Below the pieces are notes generated by a model. It ran no database searches and was not told where the DNA came from. It saw only the letters and a program-made list of their open reading frames with translations. 64,000 nt of DNA from Nocardia bhagyanarayanae (GTDB lineage: Bacteria > Actinomycetota > Actinomycetes > Mycobacteriales > Mycobacteriaceae). The stretch lies in NCBI RefSeq assembly GCF_006716565.1, contig NZ_VFPG01000001.1, positions 1,736,001 to 1,800,000 of the forward strand. Reading direction: 5' to 3'. The position numbers and the translations under genes were made by a program. Positions 22,325 through 30,407 of this stretch are shown here, in pieces (positions within the stretch are counted from its first letter, which is position 1; each line of letters begins with the position of its first letter).

Positions 22325-22624
22325 ATGGCGCAGAGTTGGTTGAGTCCCGAATTGGTGCAGGCGTTCGGTGTTGCCGTTGCCACGGTGATCGGCGCGGTCA
22401 CCGCGTGGCAGGCGCGTGAGGTCGCGAAACTGCGCGCTCGCGTCGAAACTTTGGAAAGCCAGGCGGTCGACGACAAGAAGCGCTTTCGCGACGCGATCCG
22501 TTTGATTCGTGCGCTCCAGCAGCACATCGATGAGCTGCGCGGGTTTCTGCGGCTGCATGTTCCCGGGCAGGAACCGCCGGTCGCCCGATACGAAGTCCCA
22601 TCCTCTTTGCAAGAGGAGATCTGA
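22325..22624 (+). CDS. Membrane-anchored coiled-coil protein of the lysis cassette (DUF2746-like)
   Basis: A 99-residue protein with an N-terminal transmembrane helix (LVQAFGVAVATVIGAVTAWQA) and a coiled coil (REVAKLRARVETLESQAVDDKKRFRDAIRLIRALQQHIDELRGFL). This design is common directly after holins in actinophages (DUF2746-like); it may act as a second holin component or lysis regulator. It starts directly after the holin stop and ends six bases before a convergent chromosomal gene, marking the right edge of the island. Confidence 0.7.
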   Translation: MAQSWLSPELVQAFGVAVATVIGAVTAWQAREVAKLRARVETLESQAVDDKKRFRDAIRLIRALQQHIDELRGFLRLHVPGQEPPVARYEVPSSLQEEI

Positions 22625-22629
22625 GCGAC

Positions 22630-22914
22630 TCACTGGATGGGCGTACCTCGGCCCATGAGTCGCGTAATCGCCCAAGCCACAACGCGGTAGGTGAGAACGG
22701 CAGGCACGACGACCAGCAGCATTATGCGGAGTGTGACCAGTGCGGCGCTGACGGTGAGGAAGCCGAGGCCGACTCCGTCGGGCGAGCCGAATCCGTGTCG
22801 CGCCGACAATGCCGCCAAGACCGGATGCAGGGCGAAGTACAGCACGACCAGGATCGCCGGTATGCGGATCAGCCGCCATCCGGCGAGCAATCGGGAGGTG
22901 GCGGGCAGTCTCAT
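22630..22914 (-). CDS. Small two-helix membrane protein
   Basis: A 94-residue protein starting MRLPATSRLLAGWRLIRI, with two or three hydrophobic helices (PAILVVLYFALHPVLAAL; GLGFLTVSAALVTLRIMLLVVVPAVLTYRVVAWAI). ATG overlaps the stop of the preceding gene at 22911, so it is translated with it. It is convergent with the lysis cassette, 5 bases apart. No family recognised; it may be a subunit or partner of the adjacent larger membrane protein. It belongs to the chromosome rather than to the island. Confidence 0.65.
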   Translation of the reverse strand: MRLPATSRLLAGWRLIRIPAILVVLYFALHPVLAALSARHGFGSPDGVGLGFLTVSAALVTLRIMLLVVVPAVLTYRVVAWAITRLMGRGTPIQ

Positions 22915-24080
22915 CGTGCGAGCTCCGGTCCGGAGGTGAGGAATGCGAGCAGCAGGGCGTTGCCGATCACTCCGCCGGTCGCGAAACGCAAGCGCGGCCC
23001 GCTTCGCAGAGGCAGACCGAAGAGGTCGGTTGTGCGGAACAGGCGAGTGAACATGTCGCGGTGACCGAAGGCGCGAGCCGGGGCGAGCGCGAAACCGCTT
23101 GCGGAGATGGATATTCCGAGTATCAGTGGACCGCTGTCCATATCTCCGGCACCGTGATGGCCGTCGCCGTATTCGTGGATCGCGCTGAAGCCGAGGACAC
23201 TTCGCTCCTGGCGGAACAACGCGGTCGCCAACTCCTCGGCGAGTGCGCGGTCCGCGAAGCCGGCGAAGTAGGCCGCCAGCCCGGTTCCGGAGGCGCGTGG
23301 GGCGTCGTGTGCCTTCCCGTCGACGCCCATGCGCTGCACCACCAGCCCGGTGCCGCGATCGATCTGTACCGCGCGCACCCGTTGCGCCCAGTGCGCGAGG
23401 ACCGCCCTGTGGTCGGCGCCGGTCGCGCGGCCGTGTACCGCGATCGCGGCGGCGACGGCTGCGACGTCGGTGGGGTAGGCCTCGCCGGGAAAGGTGTCGA
23501 GCAGGCCGGTCGGCGAGGCGAGCAGTCGCCGCTCGAAGGAGGCGATCAGCGCGTCGTGGCGGACCGCGAGGTCGCGCGGGAACGCCGGATCGACGAGGCG
23601 CGCCATCCCGAGCGCGAGGGCGGGATAGGAGAGGTAGGCGTGGCCGTCTGGGCTGTCGAGTTCCGCCATCCCGTCCTTGCCGTGCCAGGCCGAGGTGAAC
23701 TCCGTGCGCATCTCGGGCAGCAGACTCTTGGCTGCCGCGCGGGTCACTATCGGGGCGTAGCGTTCCCGAAATTCGGGGTGTTCCATACAGGCTTGCGCCA
23801 GTCCCAGCGCCGTCATCTGGTGCGCGAGCAGCCCCCACATTTCGGCGAGACCCTTTTCCGAGCTGGTCGCACGCCGATGATCGTCATCGGCTTCGAAGGC
23901 CACCAATTCCTCGGCGAGTCCACGCACCAGTGCGGGATTCCCGCGGTACCACTCGTCGGCGTCACGACCGCACCACCACCTCGGCAGCAAGCTCGCGATC
24001 ATCAACGCCACCACGATGCCGATCACAATCGCGACCGGACGGCGGAACTCGTATAACCGACGCACGGCCGGACTCCCCAT
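22911..24080 (-). CDS. Membrane-anchored alpha-barrel-like protein
   Basis: A 389-residue protein with an N-terminal transmembrane helix (PVAIVIGIVVALMIASLLPRWWC) followed by a long extracellular domain rich in alpha-helical hairpins: EMWGLLAHQMTALGLAQACMEHPEFRERYAPIV, HAYLSYPALALGMARLVDP, TGLLDTFPGEAYPTDVAAVAAAIAVHGRATGADHRAVLAHWAQRVRAV, ASGTGLAAYFAGFADRALAEELATALFR. The layout resembles proteins with (alpha/alpha) toroid folds such as linalool dehydratase-like proteins, but this is a weak resemblance and I assign no reaction. It is followed by an overlapping small membrane gene. Confidence 0.65.
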   Translation of the reverse strand: MGSPAVRRLYEFRRPVAIVIGIVVALMIASLLPRWWCGRDADEWYRGNPALVRGLAEELVAFEADDDHRRATSSEKGLAEMWGLLAHQMTALGLAQACMEHPEFRERYAPIVTRAAAKSLLPEMRTEFTSAWHGKDGMAELDSPDGHAYLSYPALALGMARLVDPAFPRDLAVRHDALIASFERRLLASPTGLLDTFPGEAYPTDVAAVAAAIAVHGRATGADHRAVLAHWAQRVRAVQIDRGTGLVVQRMGVDGKAHDAPRASGTGLAAYFAGFADRALAEELATALFRQERSVLGFSAIHEYGDGHHGAGDMDSGPLILGISISASGFALAPARAFGHRDMFTRLFRTTDLFGLPLRSGPRLRFATGGVIGNALLLAFLTSGPELAR

Positions 24081-24176
24081 GATCCGAATCTACCGGAGCT
24101 GCTCACGAACACTGCGGGCGCAGAGAACAATTCGCGTCCAGCGGTGCGGCCGGGGGCTGAGGCCTTCGGTGAGCGA

Positions 24177-24383
24177 TGGTTCGGCGTCGACTGCGGAATT
24201 GCCCTCGCTGCTGCGGCGGGGATCGTTGCCGGTTCCGGTGTGGCAAGCGCCGAAGCCGTTTAGCCGGTGCAGCCCGGTGCGCCCGCGGCGCAGCAGGTCG
24301 CGGACATGTACCCGATCGACAAGATGTTCATGGACCTGGTGAAGGCGTTGTCCTCCGGTTCGTCGAGGACCGCCGCCCAGTAG
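24177..24383 (+). pseudogene. Degraded small secreted repeat-family protein
   Basis: The frame reads ...CGIALAAAAGIVAGSGVASAEAV, an in-frame TAG (24261-24263), then PVQPGAPAAQQVADMYPIDKMFMDLVKALSSGSSRTAAQ and TAG. The first part is a signal peptide like those of the intact secreted proteins at 24987 (FAAAAGIVLAGSGLAAA) and 26484 (VVAAGIVLGGSGVASAE); the second part is a mature-domain-like segment. The start codon region is lost (no Met before the signal core) and a stop interrupts the gene right after the cleavage site. A terminator follows. It is a broken third member of the family. Confidence 0.65.
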
Positions 24384-24986
24384 GCGTTCGCGCGACGAAG
24401 TGCCCCGTCTCTCCGTCGGAGGCGGGGCTTTTGCGTTCTGGGTCATGGGGCAGCGATACGGAAAGGGGCCATCCGGTACTTTCATCCGCAAGCTTCGGGC
24501 CGAAGCTTGCATTTTGTGCGCATCTCACTTGGCGATTTCGCATGAATTCTTCGGCATTTCCCCAGGTGAAACGTTACAGGTCGATTCTGTGAGATAGATC
24601 TCACGGCATGATTCGAGCGAGGGTGAGCCCGTAATACTGCGGTCTTGCGATGGGTGAACGCCGGGCGTCCCGGCGGGCTCGGTTTATCGGGCGCTTATCG
24701 GAAATCGCGTTCAATCTGTTGAAATGCCCAGGCCTATCGCCTGGTAGGGAGACTTCTGAGAGTGCCTTTCCGCTACATGCGGCCGTTGTCGGGCGCGGAC
24801 TGCGGTCGCGAGTGGACGAATTGTGAACCTTTCATCTCGGGCGTCTCGCAAAATTCGCGTTACTCGAATCTCATTCGCATTGACCTGTTCGTCGTTAACA
24901 ATCGGACCCCTGTGATAGAACACTCTCGTCGGCCACCAACAGGTCGCCGACGGAGGGAAAACTTCTTCCAAGGGGACTGTTTCAAA
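24384..24986. other. Gene-free stretch before the secreted repeat gene
   Basis: Besides the terminator above there is a palindrome at 24589-24604, GTGAGAT-AG-ATCTCAC, which could bind a regulator or form a small hairpin. The rest, including a lower-GC segment at 24780-24920, probably carries the promoter and leader of the gene at 24987. Upstream in-frame ATGs before 24987 would place the signal peptide deep inside the protein and are rejected as starts. I see no gene. Confidence 0.5.
24402..24432 (+). terminator. Rho-independent-type terminator
   Basis: GCCCCG-T-CTC pairs with GAG-G-CGGGGC around a short loop (one mismatch) and is followed by TTTT. It lies 18 bases after the pseudogene stop, supporting the idea that a real gene once ended here. 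Confidence 0.65.
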
Positions 24987-25421
24987 ATGAGGATCATTCG
25001 TTCGTTCGGGTTCGCTTTCGCCGCCGCTGCCGGCATCGTGCTGGCCGGTTCCGGCCTCGCCGCCGCGGACGACACGGGCTCGGCCGAGTCGCTGACCACG
25101 CTGGCCGAGCTGCTCGCGACCGGTTCGTCGGGTGCGCCGGAGTCGACGTCGACGGAGACCGGTACCGGTTCGGCGGAGTCGTTGGGGCCGCTGTTGGAGC
25201 TGCTGGCGACGGGTTCGTCGGGTGCGCCGGAGTCGACGTCGACGGAGACCGGTACCGGTTCGGCGGAGTCGTTGGGGCCGCTGTTGGAGCTGCTGGCGAC
25301 GGGTTCGTCGGGTACGCCGGAGTCGACGTCGACGGAGACCGGTACCGGTTCAGCGGAGTCGCTGGCGCCGCTGTTGGAGCTCCTCGCCACCGGTTCCTCC
25401 GGTGGTGACGCGACGAAGTAA
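24987..25421 (+). CDS. Secreted protein with 30-residue tandem repeats
   Basis: A 144-residue exported protein. Residues 1-28 are a Sec signal peptide (MRIIRSFGFAFAAAAGIVLAGSGLAAA, cleavage near AAA-DD). The mature part is nearly all repeat: a 30-residue unit TGSAESLGPLLELLATGSSG + (A/T)PESTSTETG, three full copies and a final part ending SSGGDATK. Each unit alternates a short amphipathic Leu-rich helix (ESLGPLLELLA) with a Ser/Thr/Glu linker. The repeats are near-identical in DNA, implying recent expansion. The start has a weak AAGGGG box upstream. Function unknown; related to the genes at 24177 (broken) and 26484. Confidence 0.75.
   Translation: MRIIRSFGFAFAAAAGIVLAGSGLAAADDTGSAESLTTLAELLATGSSGAPESTSTETGTGSAESLGPLLELLATGSSGAPESTSTETGTGSAESLGPLLELLATGSSGTPESTSTETGTGSAESLAPLLELLATGSSGGDATK
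25074..25412 (+). repeat. 90-bp in-frame tandem repeat
   Basis: Three full 90-bp units and a partial fourth inside the secreted protein gene. The unit includes GGTTCGTCGGGTGCGCCGGA and GGAGTCGACGTCGACGGAGA, with very few differences between copies. Since the unit length is a multiple of three, copy number can change without breaking the frame. Confidence 0.85.
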
Positions 25422-25519
25422 TTCGGGTGTCGAGCCGCGCGATAGGCATGTCGTCGACGCGACAGCCCGGGGCCAGCGCGAAATGAGAGCCCCGGGCCAG
25501 CGCGACGCGAACTCCACGG

Positions 25520-26010
25520 CACCGACGCGACATGAATATCTGGCACCGACGCGACGCGTAACCCCGTAACCGACGCAACTTGGCAACTCTGGAGTCGACA
25601 CAACGCGGTAATCCCGGCGCCGACGTCACGTAATAACCCTGGAGTCGACGCAACGCGGTAATCCCGGCGCGGGATTCCACCGTCGTTCGCCGGGCGTGCG
25701 GGCCGGATGCCGCACCAGGCGCAGCACGCGGTGGCCGCCGGTGCTCAGGAAGGCGCACAGCGCGGTGCCGACCAGGCCGGACGCGCCGGTCACCGCGATG
25801 GTGGCCGTGCCGAAGCCGTGCTCGGCCCGATGTTCGACTACCGATACCGCCAGCTGGCCGACGACCTGCTGGCCCACCACCGCGCCGCGGACGTGACGCG
25901 GTAGTCCTGGCGCCGACGCAACGCGGTAACCCTGGCACCGACGCAACGCGGTAACCCTGGCGCCGACGCAACGCGGTAACCCTGGCATTGACGGGACACC
26001 GTGACCCCGC
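25520..26010. repeat. Degenerate 25-bp minisatellite around an epimerase fragment
   Basis: A 25-bp unit CGCCGACGCAACGCGG + TAACCCTGG is clean in three copies at 25911-25985, with degenerate copies on either side (25886-25910, 25986-26010). More diverged copies (for example GAGTCGACGCAACGCGGTAA, CACCGACGCGACATG) extend over about 25520-25680. Between the two blocks lies the rearranged gene fragment at 25681-25890. No gene is supported here. The long minus-strand frames are repeat shadows. Confidence 0.7.
25681..25890. pseudogene. Internally inverted fragment of a TIGR01777-type epimerase
   Basis: On the minus strand, 25812 down to 25681 encodes AEHGFGTATIAVTGASGLVG then TALCAFLSTGGHRVLRLVRHP and ends ERRWNPA, the NAD(P)-binding start of a TIGR01777-family sugar-epimerase-like domain. 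Immediately to the right, the plus strand 25828-25887 encodes MFDYRYRQLADDLLAHHRAA. In intact actinobacterial SRPBCC-epimerase proteins this piece precedes the Rossmann motif directly (…HHRAAEHG…). So the two halves are next to one another but in opposite orientation: a gene piece broken by an inversion. It is non-functional. Confidence 0.6.
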
Positions 26011-26073
26011 GCCAACGCGACGCGGTATAGCCGCGCCCCAATCGACGCGCCAAACCGCGGCCCCGCAACCAAC

Positions 26074-26109
26074 AAAATTGCCCCGCCTCCTCCGAGGCGG
26101 GGCAATTTT
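26074..26109. terminator. Strong bidirectional terminator hairpin
   Basis: AAAATTGCCCCGCCTC pairs perfectly with GAGGCGGGGCAATTTT around CTCC; the A- and T-rich ends give a U-run in both directions. It lies downstream of the repeat area and well before the gene at 26484. Confidence 0.75.
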
Positions 26110-26483
26110 CCGTTTAGAGCCCCGCAAGTTCGCCGAAAAACCTACTCGCCAAACCCCCGAGCGCAACACATCGAATCACCTCGATCGAATGTCCGCGCGC
26201 CAAAATTCCGTACGGAAGGAACGTTTGCCAGGTCCGGTGACATCCGGCGCCCCGCCCGCCACCTCACGGCTGGCTCCATCCCCGCATGTCAGCCCCGAAT
26301 CCTGGTAGAGCCACACCGCCGCGCTTCACTCGGAAGTCCCCGCAGGGGTGAACTACTCGTAACTGATCATTTGCGCTGCGTTCATCATCACGTCGGTGCC
26401 CGCAAATCTCGCGTGATAGACATATGCCCGCGTCGGCCGCAGCGTGTTGCCGACGAGAGCTTTCGAGGGAAGAGAAGAATTCG

Positions 26484-26867
26484 ATGAGCAAGATTCGTGT
26501 GCTCGGCATCGCTGTGGTCGCCGCCGGTATCGTCCTGGGTGGTTCCGGCGTGGCGTCGGCGGAAACCCCGACCGGCTCGGCCGCCGGTTCGTCCAACTTC
26601 GCCACCGGCCTGTCCAACCTGCTGACCACCGGCTCGGGCGGCGTGAAGCCGCTGCCGACCTCGACCGAGGCTCCGACCGGTTCCGCCGCCGGTTCGTCCA
26701 ACTTCGCCACCGGCCTCTCCCGGCTGCTGAGCACCGGCTCCGGCGGCGTGAAGCCGCTGCCGGTCGCGGACGGCTACCCCAACCCCTGGCTGGACGGCTG
26801 GGGCGCCGGTTCCTCCAACCTGCTCAACGGCCTCGGCCGATTGATCGGCACCGGCTCGGCGGGCTGA
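26484..26867 (+). CDS. Secreted repeat protein, paralogue
   Basis: A 127-residue exported protein. Signal peptide MSKIRVLGIAVVAAGIVLGGSGVASA with cleavage before ETPTG. The mature region has two copies of PTGSAAGSSNFATGLS + (N/R)LL(T/S)TGSGGVKPLP, then a third, shorter variant GAGSSNLLNGLGRLIGTGSAG. It is laid out like the gene at 24987 (signal peptide, then short Leu-containing helix plus TGS(S/G)G motifs), so the two are paralogues. GGAAGAGAAG precedes the ATG. Likely cell-envelope or secreted; no reaction can be assigned. Confidence 0.72.
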   Translation: MSKIRVLGIAVVAAGIVLGGSGVASAETPTGSAAGSSNFATGLSNLLTTGSGGVKPLPTSTEAPTGSAAGSSNFATGLSRLLSTGSGGVKPLPVADGYPNPWLDGWGAGSSNLLNGLGRLIGTGSAG

Positions 26868-27040
26868 TCGCCTCCGACTCGGGTGGCGCGAGGCCGCGGC
26901 CCTGATCGCGGCAATCGGCAAGTGCCCATCAGGTGGAGCCAACAGCTCGCCTGCCGAGCAGACCGTGTCGCGCATGGTGGGCCGCCTCGCGTCTGCCCAA
27001 TCGCATCGCACAGCACCGACAGCGATCGCACCCCAAACAT

Positions 27041-27074
27041 GAAAGAGCGGCCCGAAACCCCGGGCCGCTCTTTC
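27041..27074. terminator. Bidirectional terminator hairpin
   Basis: GAAAGAGCGGCCCG pairs with CGGGCCGCTCTTTC around a 6-base loop. It serves the convergent genes at 26484 (+) and 27087 (-). Confidence 0.75.
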
Positions 27075-27086
27075 ATTTCCGCACCC

Positions 27087-28172
27087 CTACAGCGGCGTCT
27101 TCATCAACACGACGTTGTACTGCGTGTGCACCGTCAGCAGGAAGTACAGATCCGACCCGGTCTGATACGGGAAGATCATCGGCGCGTACGCCGTCGGCAG
27201 CGACGCCGCCTCGACCAGCACCCGCGGCGCACTCCACGGTCCCTCCGGCGCCGAAGCCGTCCGCATGACAACGGAATTCGTCGGATCGGTCGTCAGCATG
27301 ACGAACTGACCGAGGTGCTCGTTCCACATCACCGAGAGCTCGGCGACGCCTTCCACGATCGGCGCGGAGGTCTTGGCGTCCTGCGGCTTCCACGCGCCGC
27401 CGTCCCAGTACTCGTAGGAGTCGATGTCGGCGATGGCGGCTTCCCTTGTCCGCGAGACGAACCCGGGATTGTTGCGGCCAGCGGCGGTGCCGTAGCGGTA
27501 GACGTAGCCGTCGTGCTTCAGGAAGGCGTTCTGCTGGAAGCGCTCGTGCCCGTCCACGTTCGCGCGGCGGGTGTTGGGCAGCGGGGCCCAGGTCTGGCCG
27601 CCGTCACCGGAGACCGCGAGGGTGGCGAAGTTGGTGTGCCACTTGCCGTGATCGCCCCACTCTCGCACCGACATCAGGCTCATGTACTGCACGCCGCCCA
27701 CCGAGATGCCCGCGGTCGGAATGAGACTGATCTCGATGCCGGGAATCTTGGGGCTCGGCAGCGGATTCGGCACGACGCTGTCGAAAATGATGCCGCCGGA
27801 CGGATCCTTGGTCGTGCTGCGGAACAGCACGTTCGAGCTCCACGCCCACATGCTGCCCGCGAGCAGGTTCGGAATGCCGAGCCCGGCGCTGTCGCCGAAG
27901 GCGGTGATCATCCGGCCGCTGCCGTCGTCCCACATGATGCCGAGATCGGTGCCGATGACGTTGACGTTCTGCGTCCGGTTCGGGCTGTCCATGCCGGTCA
28001 TCTGGAAGACGGCCTTGGTCGGCCCCGGCAGCTGCGGTAGTCCGCGCCAGCCGTTGAGCACCGGGATCGGGTTGATGTTGTTCGGGTCCGCGACGGCGGG
28101 ACCCGCCAGCACCACCGTGCAGGCCGCGGCGACGGCCCCGGCTCTGGCGAAAGCGGACAGCGATCGTTTCAT
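27087..28172 (-). CDS. Secreted DUF4185 protein 1
   Basis: A 361-residue exported protein. Start at ATG 28172 (MKRSLSAFARAG), with AAGGGAT upstream, gives a clean signal peptide ending GPAVA-DP; a longer frame adds 32 unlikely residues. The mature part fits the DUF4185 five-bladed-propeller-like family: NNINPIPVLNGWRGLPQLPGPTKAVFQMTGMDSPNRTQNVNVIGTDLGIMWDDGSGRMITAFGDSAG, GSMWAWSSNVLFRSTTKDPSGG, YEYWDGGAWKPQ, VMRTASAPEGPWSAPRVLVEA and end LYFLLTVHTQYNVVLMKTPL. The family is common in mycolate actinobacteria and may act on arabinan-type cell-wall glycans, but the activity of this copy is unknown. A close paralogue is at 33802. Confidence 0.8.
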   Translation of the reverse strand: MKRSLSAFARAGAVAAACTVVLAGPAVADPNNINPIPVLNGWRGLPQLPGPTKAVFQMTGMDSPNRTQNVNVIGTDLGIMWDDGSGRMITAFGDSAGLGIPNLLAGSMWAWSSNVLFRSTTKDPSGGIIFDSVVPNPLPSPKIPGIEISLIPTAGISVGGVQYMSLMSVREWGDHGKWHTNFATLAVSGDGGQTWAPLPNTRRANVDGHERFQQNAFLKHDGYVYRYGTAAGRNNPGFVSRTREAAIADIDSYEYWDGGAWKPQDAKTSAPIVEGVAELSVMWNEHLGQFVMLTTDPTNSVVMRTASAPEGPWSAPRVLVEAASLPTAYAPMIFPYQTGSDLYFLLTVHTQYNVVLMKTPL

Positions 28173-28284
28173 CCGGACGGATCCCTTCTGTGGCGCGCGC
28201 GTCTGCCCCGAACATTCTGCCTGCCCGCTGCGATTTTGGCGCGCGAGTGAAGTTGTGGGACCGGACACGCCTCGGCCCGAAACG

Positions 28285-28322
28285 CCGCGGAGCGGCCCGG
28301 ACGAATCCGGACCGCTCCGCGG
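28285..28322 (-). terminator. Hairpin terminator after fadE5
   Basis: CCGCGGAGCGG-C-CCGG pairs with CCGG-A-CCGCTCCGCGG around ACGAAT with one mismatch. It lies 20 bases beyond the stop of the minus-strand acyl-CoA dehydrogenase gene. Confidence 0.6.
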
Positions 28323-28341
28323 GTATTTCGAGCTACGAGCC

Positions 28342-30177
28342 TCAGAAGGCGGCTTCGTCGAGCTCCATGATGTCGTTGTCCAGGTTGGCGAGGATCGCGC
28401 GGGTGGCGGTCAGCTCGGGCAGGACGTTGCGGGCGAAGAACTGCGCCACACCGATCTTGCCGTTGTAGAACGCCACATCCGAGCCGGTGGCACCGGCGTC
28501 GAGGGCCGCGATGGCGACCTCGGCCTGGCGCAGCAGCTGCCAACCGATGAGCAGGTCACCGACGGCGAGCAGGAAGCGCACCGAACCAAGGCCGACCTTG
28601 TACAGCTCGGACGGCTGCTCCTGAGCGCCCATCAGGTGGCCGGTCAGGGTGGCGGCCATGGCCTGGACATCCTCGAGCGCGGTGGCCAGCAGCTTGCGCT
28701 CGCCCTTCAGGCGACCGTTGCCCGCCTCCGACTCGATGAACTTCTGAACCTGGCCGGCAACGTGGGCCAGGGCCACACCGCGATCGCGAGCGATCTTGCG
28801 GAAGAAGAAGTCCTGCGCCTGGATCGCGGTGGTGCCCTCGTAGAGCGAGTCGATCTTGGCGTCGCGGATGTACTGCTCGACCGGGTAGTCCTGGAGGAAG
28901 CCGGAACCGCCGAAGGTCTGCAGCGACTCGGTCAGGTACTGGTAGGCCCGCTCGGAACCGACGCCCTTGACGATCGGCAGCAGCAGGTCGTTGACCCGGA
29001 AGGCCACGTCCTCGTCGGCGCCGGAGACCAGGTTCGCCACGTCGGCGTTCTGGTGCGCGGCGGTGTAGAGGTACACGGCGCGCAGGCCCTCGGCGTAAGC
29101 CTTCTGCAGGGCCAGCGAACGACGCACGTCCGGGTGGTGGGTGATGGTGACGCGCGGCGCGGTCTTGTCGGTCATCTGGGTGAGGTCCGCACCCTGCACG
29201 CGCTCCTTGGCGTAGGCCAGGGCGTTCAGGTAACCGGTCGACAGGGTCGCGATGGCCTTGGTGCCGACCATCATGCGGGCGTTCTCGATGACGTCGAACA
29301 TCTGCGCGATGCCGTTGTGCACCTCGCCGACCAGCCAGCCCTTGGCGGGGATGCCGTGGCCGCCGAAGGTCACCTCACAGGTGGCCGAGACCTTGATGCC
29401 CATCTTGTGCTCGACGTTGGTGACGAACACGCCGTTGCGGTCGCCCAGGGTCTGGGTCTCGAAGTCGAAGTGGTACTTCGGCACGTAGAACAGCGACAGA
29501 CCCTTGGTGCCCGGGCCCGCGCCCTCGGGGCGAGCCAGCACCAGGTGCATGATGTTCTCGAACAGGTCGTCGGAGTCACCCGAGGTGATGAAGCGCTTGA
29601 CGCCCTCGATGTGCCAGGAGCCGTCCTCCTGCTTGATCGCCTTGGTGCGACCGGCGCCGACGTCCGAACCGGCGTCCGGCTCGGTCAGCACCATGGTGGC
29701 GCCCCAGTTGCGCTCGGCGATGATCTGAGCCCACTTCTTCTGCTCGTCGGTGCCGTTGTTGTAGAACACCTGCGCGAAGCCGGGGCCGGCGCCGTACATC
29801 TGAGCGGGCGGGTTGGCGCCGAGGATCATCTCGCTCAGTGCCCAGACCACGCTGGACGGAGCGCCGAGGCCGCCGAGCTCCTCGCGGACGCCGACCTTCA
29901 TCCACTCACCCTCTTCGAGGGCGCGGTAGGACTTCTTGAACGCTTCCGGCAGGGTGACGGTGTGAGTCTCGGGATCGAAGACCGGCGGGTTGCGGTCGCC
30001 CTCGACGAAGGACTCGGCCAGCGGGCCCTCGGCCAGGCGACGCACCTCGTTGAGCATCTCCTTGACGGTGTCGCTGTCCAGGTCGCCGTAGGCGCCCGCG
30101 TCGAGGAGGGTGCCCAGTCCGAGGACCTCGAAGAGGTTGAACTCAAGGTCGCGGACGTTGCTCTTGTAGTGACCCAT
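28342..30177 (-). CDS. fadE5: Acyl-CoA dehydrogenase, FadE5-type
   Basis: A 611-residue FAD enzyme that introduces the alpha-beta double bond in acyl-CoA in beta-oxidation. The length and sequence ([28 protein letters not shown]...; [103 protein letters not shown]) match mycobacterial FadE5 (also 611 residues). The C-terminal extension beyond the classical 380-residue core is retained. Its promoter region has a TTACCG-GC-CGGTAA palindrome at 30299-30312, probably a TetR operator. A terminator follows at 28285. Confidence 0.88.
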   Translation of the reverse strand: MGHYKSNVRDLEFNLFEVLGLGTLLDAGAYGDLDSDTVKEMLNEVRRLAEGPLAESFVEGDRNPPVFDPETHTVTLPEAFKKSYRALEEGEWMKVGVREELGGLGAPSSVVWALSEMILGANPPAQMYGAGPGFAQVFYNNGTDEQKKWAQIIAERNWGATMVLTEPDAGSDVGAGRTKAIKQEDGSWHIEGVKRFITSGDSDDLFENIMHLVLARPEGAGPGTKGLSLFYVPKYHFDFETQTLGDRNGVFVTNVEHKMGIKVSATCEVTFGGHGIPAKGWLVGEVHNGIAQMFDVIENARMMVGTKAIATLSTGYLNALAYAKERVQGADLTQMTDKTAPRVTITHHPDVRRSLALQKAYAEGLRAVYLYTAAHQNADVANLVSGADEDVAFRVNDLLLPIVKGVGSERAYQYLTESLQTFGGSGFLQDYPVEQYIRDAKIDSLYEGTTAIQAQDFFFRKIARDRGVALAHVAGQVQKFIESEAGNGRLKGERKLLATALEDVQAMAATLTGHLMGAQEQPSELYKVGLGSVRFLLAVGDLLIGWQLLRQAEVAIAALDAGATGSDVAFYNGKIGVAQFFARNVLPELTATRAILANLDNDIMELDEAAF

Positions 30178-30298
30178 GGTCTGTACTCACTCTCCGTTGA
30201 GTTGGTGCGGTCGGTTTGGTTGCCGTTCCCGCCCGTTGTCGCCACCGGGGTAGTGTCCGGTTTTCCGCATGCTACTCGCGGGTAACTTATGCGCCATA

Positions 30299-30312
30299 TT
30301 ACCGGCCGGTAA
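30299..30312. promoter_or_regulatory. Palindrome upstream of fadE5
   Basis: TTACCGGCCGGTAA is a perfect 14-bp palindrome between fadE5 and the divergent hydrolase gene. Its half-site TTACCG recurs in the larger operator at 35908-35931, which governs another acyl-CoA locus. TetR-type regulators of lipid genes bind such sites. Confidence 0.5.
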
Positions 30313-30407
30313 GGGGCTGGCAAAGACTGCGGGGCGCAATGTGACGCGATAAACAGCCTCTGAGCGTGGCATCTGTGCTCTCCACGCGGTCGCGGCTACG
30401 GTGAGGT

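Larger units (their letters stand above)
271..22624 (+). mobile_element. Headless siphophage-like island (tailocin-like) with toxin/immunity
   Basis: From the repressor pair to the lysis cassette this island has regulators, LysB, tandem immunity genes, a nuclease-like protein, a complete tail set and LysA/holin. Absent: terminase, portal, protease, capsid, connectors, integrase, excisionase. In siphophages the head genes would lie immediately before the tail terminator; here that slot is filled by immunity-toxin genes. The right edge at 22624 abuts a convergent chromosomal gene. No attachment repeats were found by eye. Alternatives: a decayed prophage with a lost head module. Against simple decay, every tail frame is intact and overlapping. 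The left edge is uncertain because the gene at 3-182 is cut by the window. Confidence 0.7.

Noticed and set aside
25132..25569. Arg-rich frame over the 90-bp repeats
   Set aside because: It is a +1 shadow of the secreted repeat gene, whose signal peptide and start are clear.
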